Shown here: in pieces, positions 53,277-63,040 of the stretch
Numbering within the stretch: position 1 is the first letter of the stretch
Layout: each line of letters starts with the position of its first letter
DNA from: Adenophora triphylla var. japonica
Taxonomy: Eukaryota; Streptophyta; Magnoliopsida; Asterales; Campanulaceae
Direction of reading: 5' to 3'
Length of the DNA: 64,000 nucleotides
NCBI GenBank assembly: GCA_022495995.1
Contig: JAFEMH010002514.1
Location: 248,001 to 312,000, forward strand
Translations under genes and position numbers: made by a program
The notes under the pieces: generated by a model
What the model was told of the DNA's origin: nothing
The model's database searches: none
What the model saw: the letters and a program-made list of their open reading frames with translations, nothing else

Positions 53277-56133
53277 GCTTGAGAATTTTGAGTGTTTGGT
53301 AAGTCTCACTGGGGCCATTGGTTTTGGTTAGATGAGGAGGGGTATCGGTTGGAGGATCACCATGTTTCATAACTTTAACCACATCCACAAAAACTTCCAT
53401 TCTGTCAGCTCTCCTCTGTCTTTAAATTTCATCGGCTGGGGAAGGAGGCATTGGAATCGATTGAAGGCTGGACCGACTGCTGATCTCCTTATGGACATCA
53501 AATAAAAACATCCCATTGGGTAGATGAGGAATGGATGCTTTTGTTGTATAATAGTTGAGTTGGGACAAGAGATCTTTTTGGTCGTGGAAAAAATCAAAGC
53601 TAGCCGGTGGATGGGCAGCATCAAATGGATCATAGTCAAACGGTTCAGCAACTTTGAATTCAAGCTCATCTTCTTTAAAGAAATCAGAGGTAGACTCCTC
53701 CTCAAATATTGGATCAATCTCCTCCTCAACTGATGATTTACTTTTCAAAATAGGATTGGCCTGGATGGCTGATATGGAAGCTTGCAACCATTGCCTTTTG
53801 AAGTTGAATTTCATCAACATCATCTTCAGCCAGTTTCTCCTCTCTAACCGGTTCAGCAGAAGATACATCAGTTAGAGGCATTTCAATCGGTTGAGTGGCC
53901 ATCGGTTGAGTAACTAGTAAGGAATCGGTTGTAGCAGTGCCTTCTCCTCCTAAGGTCGTAACCGGTGAAGTATCGGTTATGCCTCCTCCCAAACTTCTAA
54001 CAGTTGCCATCCTTTGAGGAGTAACAAATCCCACCCTTTCAGATCGGTCAGCATCAGAAGAGCTTGAATTGGAACTGGAGCTGGAGCTTGAGCTTGACCG
54101 ATCACTTTTCTTGTCAACATCATCACCATCACCTTTAACTTCATCAAATCCATCTTCCTTAAAAAAATCATAAATATCTTCATCGTTCATGGAAGTCCAC
54201 TTGTTTTTATTTGAGTGAACCAATGAAAAGAAATCTGATAAGGCAATATCTCCCATAGCATGTATCTCTCTGTCTATCTCCACCATATTCTGAACCAGGT
54301 CCATAACAATTCGAATAAATTGGGTTCTCATTGGACCAAGAGAAATGGGCTCAGAATCAAACGATGGCAACACATCATCAGGTAGCTCATATCTGCCCAA
54401 CTGATAGGGGTCATATTCCATGAGAGTGTCTTGGGCATTATACAACAAGGCAAAGTCAGCCCACAATACATGCACCATCATGTCTTGTCTCAGCTGATCC
54501 TGACCAAGGCATATAGCATTCCAGAAATATGGAAGATGATCAAAGTATCGGTTGTATAGCTTGATAAGGCTTGAATTGGTCAGAGAGATGTCATAGACAC
54601 TCAAAAGGTAGGGCTTCCTGAAGTAAATTCCCTTGGCTTCATGAGTGTTATAAAAATCAACATAATCACACAAGTCATCGATGGGGACATATTTTTTGTT
54701 GATCTCATGATATTGAAGTAATCTCCTAATGAATGGAAGGAGATGATTTATGGGGTAAACCCATTTTGGAGAAGGGGTAAATTTAGCATTGATTGCCCAT
54801 GGGTTGTAATGGAATATATGGAAAGTTAGGTTTCTGATCGGCTGGCACCTCCTGACCAATGGGTATGAGGCATGACTGGTTATAGGAACCTCATCGATCA
54901 AGAAGTCATGCTTGAACAGCCGTTTTGGGATGAAGGGGACAAAGGTAGTTAGATCGATTTCAATTTTTTTTCTTCTCTCAGCTTTTTCTATTGCCAGATG
55001 AGCTGAGAGGGGGTCTTCGTGATTGATTTGGTAGAGGAAGGCTGGGTAGAAGATGTTATTTGGGATTTTTGGGGAGTAGGTTGATGGGCTGCTTATCAGG
55101 CAGTTTTTCTTGGCCTTATAGGAGGTGAGGTTGAGGGTTTAGCTGGTTTAGCAGAAGTAGAAGTGGCAGAAGGTTTAGCTGGGGTAGAGACCAGTTTAGG
55201 ATCATCGGTTGGCTTCCTCTTAGCCGATAGAGTAGTGGCCAGTTGAGAGGATTCAGGCACATCCATTTTCTTCACTTTTGGCTTATAAGATTTCTTCTTT
55301 TCAACCACCGGTTGAGCACCGGTTGAGGGCTTACCGGTTGCAGCAGCAACACTGGTTGATGGCTTAGCTTCCCTTGCAATCCTAGCTTGATCATTTTTGT
55401 CAAAAGCTTTGTAGAAAGATTGAGGATAACTGGGCTGACCGGTGGAGGCAGCAAGCACAGCAGGTATTCTTATCAATACCCTACTGATAAGAAGATAATG
55501 ACAAGGCATGGCCTTGTTAGCTCTTGCAAGTGGCTTCTCTTTCTGAAACTTCTTGAAAGCCACCAAGATAATTCTATAAATGAAAGAGCACCAGTTAAAC
55601 TCCTTCTGAAGGATTATTGCTGCCATTGCTTCCCACTGAATCATCGTAATACAGTGGTGAGAGCCTGACCGAAAGATGATGCAATGGTCAACTACTTCGG
55701 CTAAGGCATAATGCAAAGCATCCAGATCTGCCTTCTTGTTACCTTTACCGGTAACGAATGGATCGGTTCCCCTTACTTGAGACCAGGCAAGCTCCATGTT
55801 TTTCATTGTAACGGAAGAGGGACCGATTGAGGAGAGGGATGGAAAAGCATCGGCTATGGAGGATGTATTAAAGGTGACCGGTACGCCAGCAAGGGTTGAA
55901 GAAATAGCAGACATCACACCATTCTTAACATAATCATCCAAATCACCATTATCGAACAACTCATTCACCAAGTCATACATAATATCTTCATTCCCATCTG
56001 GCATTAGAAAAGGAAGAACATCAGCTCCCATCAGAAGGGCTTGAAGCAGCTTTCCTTCTTCAGATTCGAAGAAGCTTGGAAGAATGAAGCCTCCATAAAT
56101 GTCTTTCTTGGGGGTTGAAGATTTGGGAGCCAT
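53277..56133 (-). pseudogene. Extra ORF after copia pol (Sirevirus env-like candidate), truncated
   Basis: Starts MAPKSSTPKK at 56133. The first 345 codons end in a lysine/alanine/proline-rich region (PKVKKMD, KRKPTDDPK). A one-base shift near 55105 leads into a second frame that reads on through 54901 to about 53740, with a serine run (near 54080) after DKKSDR and then acidic stretches. A further shift near 53750 is followed by the last frames down to the TatD junction. Position downstream of copia pol fits the env-like ORF of Sireviruses. I see no clear signal peptide or membrane segment, so a true envelope role is not supported. Confidence 0.6.
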
Positions 56134-57073
56134 CTGTGGAAATCAAACATCAAACCAACATTTTAAGTTAGAACAAAAAAATATATATAAATAAGAAGAA
56201 GTTCATAACTTAGAAAGGTTTGACTGTTCAAAACATTAATATCCATGACTTTAGAAAACTTTTGAATTTTTAGAAAATATTATTGAAGAAGAACAGATGA
56301 TGATTTGAACAAACATGGATGAACTTGAAGAACTTTGAGTGCAATAGGATCCTTAACCGATTGGAAGTTTGAATTTGCATAGAGGGAGAGAGAATTCTTG
56401 GTTTTGAAAGATTTGAAAGTTGCTTTTGAAATTCCTTTTATAGGGAGCGAGAAAATAGAAGGCGAAGGGGTTTTGTTGGGAGAAACAAAATGAGTTCAAA
56501 CGTTTTAACTGGTTTATATGAAAATAAGGACAATTTAGACATGATTTTAAATATGGAAGCTTAAAAATAGGTTCGTGTATACAACAGTTATGTTTAAACA
56601 CAATAATGAACAAAAAGAATAACTTTTTGGATAAATAAGAATGATACAGAGATGACCTTTTTGATCAAAATTAAAATTTTGATCTACCTAGGAAAAGAAA
56701 AGTTATGGATAGCTCACTGTGTTGTCAGATGAAAGCGGATGACAAGACAGGTAGGACAGCAGGTACAAATAACGAGCCGGTCAAAACGAATTGGGATTTT
56801 TGATCCGCCGCAGTTCGTAGGTTAAACGATTGACCGGTTGAAGGCTTGACCGGTTACAGCTTGTAATCGGTTGAGAGAAATGATCGTTCAGGTGCAATTA
56901 CCAGTTGAGAGCAGCTTTGCCGTCGGTTGGGAGCCATCGATTAGAGTCATCGGTTTTGTTGAATCAGCAATGGTATTATGAAGGAAAAAAAGGGATCACC
57001 TTTTGATTGGTTGATAGCTTACACAGGTAGCAAAGTTAGCACAATTTTATCAACAAATATCAATCATGCCTAG
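56134..57073 (-). other. Spacer between copia RNase H and the extra ORF
   Basis: 940 bp, AT-rich. 56815-56960 is rich in ACCGGTTGA/ATCGGTTGAG-type motifs that also recur in the neighbouring frames. No other feature. Confidence 0.55.
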
Positions 57074-58710
57074 TTATCCTTTAAGGAATTCAAATCTTTT
57101 AATGTCTAAGGGTTTTGTCAAAATATCAGCTAACTGATAATCAGTATGTACTTTTAAGAGAACAATATTGGCCTTTTCAACATGATCCTTGAGGAAGTGG
57201 TATTTGATGTCTATGTGCTTTGTCTTGGAATGCATCATAGGAATATTATTGGAGACTGAGATGGCTGAGGTGTTGTCATAGTAGATGGGACACACTTCTT
57301 GGGAATTTCATAGTCCACTAGTTGTTGCTTCATCTATAGGATTTGTGAGTAGCAACTTCCAGCAGCTATGTACTCAGCCTCGATTGTAGAAGTGGAAATT
57401 GAAGCTTGCTTCTTGCACGACCAGGAAACTAGTCGATTACCTAGAAATTGACAAGTTCCACTAGTACTTTTCCTTGTGACCCTACAAGCTGCAAAATCAG
57501 CATCTGAATAGCTAATTAGTGTAAATGATGAATCTTTTTGGTACCATAAACCTAAGTTAGTAGTTCTCACAAGATATCTAATTATTCTCTTAACAGGTTG
57601 AAGGTGAGATTTTCTAGGATCGAATTGAAACCTAGCACATACACATACAGAAAACATGATATCTGGCCTACTAGCAGTTAAGTAAAGTAGAGATCCTATC
57701 ATACCTCTGTAGAGTGTCATATCTACTATCTTATCGGACTCATCTTTATCAAGGTGTACATTAGTGGCCATTGGAGTGCTTTGAGGATGAGCAGAATCAA
57801 GACCAAATTTCTTGATGAGATCATTGGTGTATTTGGCTTGATTGATGAATATTCCTTCTTGAGTTTGTTTGAATTGAAGTCCAAGAAAGAAGGTTAGTTC
57901 TCCCATCATGCTCGTCTCGAACTTGCTTTGCATAAGTTTCTCAAATCTCTTGCATAATTTTTCGTTAGTGGATCCAAATATAGTATCATCAACATATATT
58001 TGAACTAACAATGAGTGATCATTATGCTTAGCAATGAATAAGGTGGAATCGATTTTACCTCTTTCAAACTTCTCACTAAGTAGGAATTTGGAGAGAGTTT
58101 CATACCATGCGCTAGGTGCTTGCTTGAGGCCATACAAAGCTTTATTTAATCGATAGACATGATTAGGCTTCTTGGAGTCCTCAAATCCTGGAGGTTGATC
58201 TACATAAACAAGCCCTTGAAGTTCTCCATTAAGAAAGGCACTTTTCACATCCATTTGGTATAACTTAAATTCCATAAAGGCTGCATAGGCAAGAAATAGC
58301 CTAATTGCTTCTAGTCTAGCTACGGGGGCAAAAGTCTTGTCATAATCTATGCCTTCTTCTTGTTTGTACCCTTTTGCCACTAGTCTTGCTTTGTTCCTTG
58401 TAATTTTTCCAGACTCATCCAATTTATTTCTAAAAAACCATTTCGTTCCAATTACTGTCTGATCACTAGGTCTAGGCACTAATTCCCATACATTGCATCT
58501 TTCAAAGTGGTTGAGCTCTTCTTGTATAGTTTCAACCCAGCTGGGGTCATTCAGTGCTTCTTCAGTCTTCTTTGGTTCTATATTTGAGACCATGGCAGAG
58601 GAGAATAGTCCATGTTTTTCTTCAATGCTCCTCAACTGGCCTCTAGTCATTCTTGGACTAAAGACGTCACCAATCACATTTTTTATTGGGTGATCTCTGA
58701 CTGATCTCAC
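57074..58710 (-). pseudogene. pol: Copia reverse transcriptase and RNase H
   Basis: RVT_2-type copia [16 protein letters not shown] (motif A) and [13 protein letters not shown] (motif C), then [17 protein letters not shown]. RNase H follows with [20 protein letters not shown] and [14 protein letters not shown] near 57334 replaces the Trp usual before MKQQL. The end of RNase H (YYDNTSAISVSNN, HSKTKHIDIKYHF) is in 57074-57295. Apart from the stop the RT is intact. Confidence 0.92.
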
Positions 58711-59668
58711 TTTGCTAGAAAGGTCTTGCCTTACCGATTCTTGTCTTAGGGTTTCTAAGGGAGGAGCAGAACTGGTTGAGGGAAGTGTGACCGATTGGGG
58801 AGATCGGTTCGGGAGATGTGAGGCTGACTAATGATCAGTTTGTGGTGAAGGAAATGGTATATGAATGTTTGAAATTGGTTCAGGTTCATGTGGTGTACAA
58901 GGAACATTTGTAGAGGGTCTAGCTGGTAGAGAATCGGCTAAAGGATTTTGGACATTAGTATTTCTGACCGATTGAGGGAAGAATGAGTCATCAACAAGAG
59001 CTCTACTGGTTACACCACTTGGAACTGAATGCTGAGCTGGAGGTTGATTTGCATTATTACTGGTGACTTGATTGGAGTTAGAGTTGCTGGATTCACCTGT
59101 CTCAAAACACCAGAATTAACAATACTATTTGGAGCCTTGTCAGACTCTAGCAAATCAAATTCATCAAATGTAACATTAACAAATTCAACAATTTTCAACA
59201 GACGTTTGTTAAGAACTCTAAATGGCTTACTGTGCTTGGCATAACCAACAAAGATACCTTCATCGGCTTTCTCATCAAATTTACCTTGATGCTCTTTACC
59301 GTTGTAAAGAATATAAAACTTGCAGCTGAATATTTTGAAGAAACCAATGTTGGGAATTCTGCCATGCCAAAGCTCATAAGGGGTCTTGTTGTGAAATTTG
59401 TTGACCAGTGACCAATTCTGAGTGAAGTATGCTGTGTGGATAGCTTCATCCCAAAAGTACTTGGGTAGCCTTGCTTCAGATATCATCATTTTCTCAGCTT
59501 CGATCAAAGTTCTGTTCTTTCTCTCAACAACACCATTTTATTGTGGTGTTCTAGTGGCTGAGAAGTTGTGGTCATGTCCGTGATCATCACAGTACTGAGC
59601 AACCCCATTGTTTTCTACCCATGTATATCTTGAATAGTCGTCTACAACAACTAAGGCATATCTGCTTC
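58711..59668 (-). pseudogene. pol: Copia integrase C-terminal half and hinge, cut by TatE
   Basis: From the TatE junction: VVVDDYSRYTWV, then directly NNGVAQYCDDHG, skipping about 40 residues that normally include the second catalytic Asp. Next FSATRTPQ, a TAA where CAA is expected, NGVVERKNRTL (catalytic Glu), then WDEAIHTAYF and the GKFDEKADEGIFVGY element. The hinge (58711-59009) has another stop (TAG near 58828). Confidence 0.88.
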
Positions 59669-60145
59669 TGAAATAACCCGGATCCGGCGTGCGGACCGTG
59701 CATCTCGTGATGGCTGGTCGTTGCTGTGTTTTTTTTGTAGAGTCGCCACGTCGTTTTGATTACGCCCAAAACATTTAGAAAAGGCATTGTTTTAGTATTG
59801 TTGTGTGATGAGATTTTGAGTTCGAAGGTCAAGTTATGCCTCGAGAAGAGAATAGTAGAGCTCACCCGAGTCGCCTCGTATACACGAGTCTTTCGATACC
59901 CCTCTTTCTTTAAAAGTTTTGTGTGTGTGTATGTGCTTTTAAAAATGCATTTTGAAGATGATGTCTACATTGTATGCTATGTATTTGAATATTGATATTA
60001 ATTAAAATAGATTTGGGAGGAGGCCTTACCAATGTTGGTTCGTGTCTATCTTCCGCTGGGGAATGTGTTTGATTAAGTGTGAATAGTGCTCGAGGATGGA
60101 CCGGTGTGTGCCAGCAGGGTTTCAGGATGCTTCCAAATAGCTCGG
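59669..60145 (-). repeat. TatE LTR, distal (U5) part
   Basis: Ends GGTTATTTCA (59669, minus). Contains the U5 box (reverse complement near 59741), a CACACACAC tract and the GTACAATGTAGACATC region also present in the TatA and TatD LTRs. Confidence 0.85.
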
Positions 60146-60363
60146 TGTGATGATGCCCGATTTTTCTTTTGTTTGAAAATCATTTTTTTTATCGGAGTCG
60201 CCACACCGTTTTTAGTTTAAGGGCCAAAACTTTGAAAAATACCCAATATTAGAGAAAATGAGTTCGGAGGTAACGTTACACTCCGGGAAGAACGTTTGGC
60301 GTTCACCTAGAATGCCTCGTATGACGAGTCTTCCTCACTTGAAACCTTTTGTGTGTGTGTGTG

Positions 60364-60680
60364 TATGTGTTTTTAAAAGGACTTTTCTGAAATAACTGGA
60401 ATTCTAGGGACTGAATTGAAAAATTGTTTGAAAACAGTGATTAAACTGAAAATAACAGAAAACTGAGGGACTGTTTGCAGATGACAATGTCATCCGCGTG
60501 GATGAGATTGCACTTGTGTGTGTGTTTTTAAAAGGACTTTTATGAAAATAACTGAAATTCTAGGGACTGAACTGAAAAATAGTTTGAAAACAGTGATTAA
60601 ACTGAAAATAACAGAAAACTGAGGGACTGTTTGCAGATGACAATGTCATCCACGTGGAGGAAATTGTAGTGCAATCTCAT
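60364..60680. repeat. ~160-bp tandem duplication in LTR-F
   Basis: The segment with TTTTTAAAAGGACTTTT, GATTAAACTGAAAATAAC and GACAATGTCATCC occurs twice, at 60364 and 60524. Confidence 0.9.
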
Positions 60681-61804
60681 CCACGCGGATGGGGTTGCAG
60701 TGTCAATATTTTTACAGTTTCCAGTTTAGTCACAGTAATTTCTAGAAAGTTAACTGGATTTACAGGACTTAACTGGAATTGTAATTGAAAAGACAGAAAG
60801 TAAAGGGGGTGTTTGGATTTTGGCATCCATGCTTGTCCTCTCTTTCCCTAGACTTTGATTAGTGGTCATAAGTGATGAATCCACTTAATCAAGTCATCCC
60901 GGGGGTACGTTAGGACTTTGTAAGCATTTCATTTACTAGGGGAAAAGAGGAATTTGACATGAAAGTAAAATTGCAAGAGAGTTAGGTCAAGATGTATCAA
61001 CTTTAGAGGAAGATCTCTAAGGTGGTCATGAGATAACCATCCTTGAGATGTATACTCAAGTGTATCTCCTACATCTTGTGTGACCTATTTTGTAAGTCTA
61101 GATAATTTTCATCCAAGGAAAGTGTTCTAAGGTGAGCATCTTAGACTAGGGAGGGGGATTTGCAAGGAAGTAAATGATATGGACCATTTGAAATGATCAT
61201 CCATGGAGATTGAATCCAAGATGACCATATTTAGGTCAAGAAAGCAAGTAAAGACTAGAAATATAAAGAGGCATGAAACTAGAAAATATAGACCATTTGA
61301 AGTGGTCATCCATGGAGATGAACTCCAAGATGACCATCTCCTAGGTCAAGCAAGCAAGCAAGTTCCAAGTAAAGTAAAAGGGAAGTGGGGAATGACATGA
61401 AAGTAAAAGAAAATGTGGATCACCCTAGAAGATCATCCATGGAAATGGGTTCCATAGAGATCCTCTTGGATCCTTGGGACAAGAGGGGAAGGGGATGAGC
61501 AAGTAAGTAAATAAACAAGGCTACATCATTTATATGTGAAATGTAGGCATGAATGAAAGAGATTTGAGTAAGAGGGGTGAGGGTTTACCAATGTTTCTTG
61601 GGTTGTTGTTTAGGGTTTGGGAGATTTCAAGGCTTAAGAGTGGTTTGGGATGGATTTGGTGTTGGACTTGGTGATGGATTTGGTGTTGGATTTTGAATTA
61701 TGAAGGTGTAAATGGCTATTTGAGGATAGATTTTGACAGTATAACAATAGGTTTTTGGATTTTTTGGGTTTTTTCTGTCTTGTTAAACTGAGGAAGAAGG
61801 GTTG

Positions 61805-61884
61805 TATTTATAGGTTGTCTGGATGACAATCTTATCCGCGTGGAAAAGATTGTAGATGCAATCTTGTCCACGCAGATGACCCCA
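61805..61884 (-). promoter_or_regulatory. Promoter of LTR-F
   Basis: TATAAATA (61805-61812, minus). Upstream are two imperfect palindromes, AATCTTATCCGCGTGGAAAA (from 61828) and GCAATCTTGTCCACGCAGAT (from 61859). Confidence 0.6.
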
Positions 61885-62113
61885 GCAGCGTGCCTGATCT
61901 GTGCAGAAAAGCAGTTTTGGCATTTTGCTCTTGGTCAATATTCCCTTTTATTGGAAATGACAAATTTCCAGCTAGGTATTTGTCCATTTTTTTATTCATA
62001 AGAAGTCCTTCCTCATTCAAATTGTCAAAGCAATGTCCAAAATGCCCCTAAATGATTATAAATCATTAATTTGGGCTGACGGAACATTAACGACCCAGAT
62101 TGGGGTACTTACA

Positions 62114-62996
62114 TTCAAGACGGACCGGCAGATCTTCGACATGCCTCGGGATGGCTTAGGTTTATTCGGGCAGAGGTTCGGCGTGCCTCGGGATGGCTAT
62201 ATGTATTCGGGCAGAGATTCGGCATGCCTCGGGATTGCGAGGTGTATTCGGGCAGAGGTTCCGCATACCTCGGGATTGCTAGGTGTATTCGAGCAGAGGT
62301 TCGGCGTGCCTCGGGATTGCTAGGAGTATTCTGGTAGAGGTTCGGCGTGCCTCGGGATGCCTCGGGATGGACCGGTGTGTGCCAGCAGGGCTTCGAGATG
62401 CTTCGGGATGCCTCAGAATGGCTCGGGATGGAACGGCAGGGCTTCAAGATGCTTCGAGAGCATCTCAGAATGGCTCAGGAGCATCTCGGGATGGCTCGGC
62501 AGGGCTTCGGGAGGGCTTCGAAGTGCCTCAGGAAGGCTCGGGAGGTCTCGGGAAGGGCCAGAGGGGCTCGAGATGCCTTAGAGTTTTCCCAGCTTGCTGG
62601 GGGGAGGAAGGAGAGAAGGGAGGTGTGTAGAAAATGAGAGGGGGAGCTCTCTATTTATAGGACTAGAAAAATTGCAAAGTGGTCCGCGCGGACACTTTTG
62701 CAATCCCAATTTTTTTATTTTCCCGGATTTGAGGGAATATTATGGACATTAAGGAGATTTTTTCATGATTATTTTCACCTTGCAAAGTGGTCCGCGTGAA
62801 CACTTTTGCAGGCTGACTATTTTTTAATTCCGAAAAAGTCCTTTTTGTCTCGTTTTATCCCGGAAGGGTCCTACCTTGGTTTGGTTGGTGGTTTTAGACT
62901 TTTTGGAGGTTACAGGTCTTTGGGATCACATTTGCGTGAGTCCACATTATTTTCCGTGTGCTCGAATGGGGAGTGGTCTGGATTGGGGTACTTACA
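62114..62996 (-). repeat. TatE LTR, proximal (U3/R) part
   Basis: Starts TGTAAGTACCCCAATCC at 62996 (minus). Contains the promoter and a field of CTCGGGATG/TTCGGGATG short repeats (62130-62590). Confidence 0.83.
62652..62810 (-). promoter_or_regulatory. Promoter of TatE LTR
   Basis: TATAAATA (62652-62659, minus). Upstream GTCCGCGCGGAC (62682-62693) is flanked on both sides by TGCAAAGTG / CACTTTTGCA, and a second such site spans 62781-62810. Confidence 0.7.
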
Positions 62997-63040
62997 GATA
63001 CCCTTCGGCGACGTCACTTATGAAGAAAGTGGGGTCGTCG
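62997..63040 (-). other. Stem-loop and PPT of TatE
   Basis: CGACGAC (63040-63034) pairs with GTCGCCG (63012-63006) with one mismatch, inner CACTT/AAGTG, followed by GAAGGGTATC up to the LTR. Confidence 0.73.

Larger units (their letters stand above)
53261..59668 (-). mobile_element. Ty1/copia element, probably Sirevirus-like, interior fragment
   Basis: The minus strand carries, in order, part of integrase (58711-59668), copia RT with RNase H (57074-58710), a 940-bp spacer, and a long extra ORF after pol (53277-56133). An extra env-like ORF downstream of pol together with this copia pol type is typical of Sireviruses. Both ends are cut: TatE entered the integrase at 59668/59669 and TatD entered the extra ORF at 53260/53261. 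LTRs, gag and protease are outside the window. Stops and a deletion make it non-functional. Confidence 0.85.
60146..62113 (-). mobile_element. LTR-F: solo-type Tat LTR inside the TatE LTR
   Basis: On the minus strand this 1968-bp segment begins TGTAAGTACCCCAATC and ends ATCATCACA, has a TATAAATA box (reverse complement at 61805-61812) and carries the U5 box TGGCGACTCCG near its end (60190-60210). These are the same landmarks as the other Tat LTRs. There is no internal coding sequence, so it looks like a solo LTR. The flanking pentamers (ctcgg and ttcaa) do not match, so boundaries or history are uncertain. It contains a tandem duplication of about 160 bp (60364-60680). Confidence 0.65.

Noticed and set aside
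53277..56133. True envelope glycoprotein
   Set aside because: No signal peptide, membrane segment or furin-like site recognised; only position supports the env-like label.
60146..62113. Complete element rather than solo LTR
   Set aside because: No PBS, PPT or coding sequence inside; landmarks match a single LTR.
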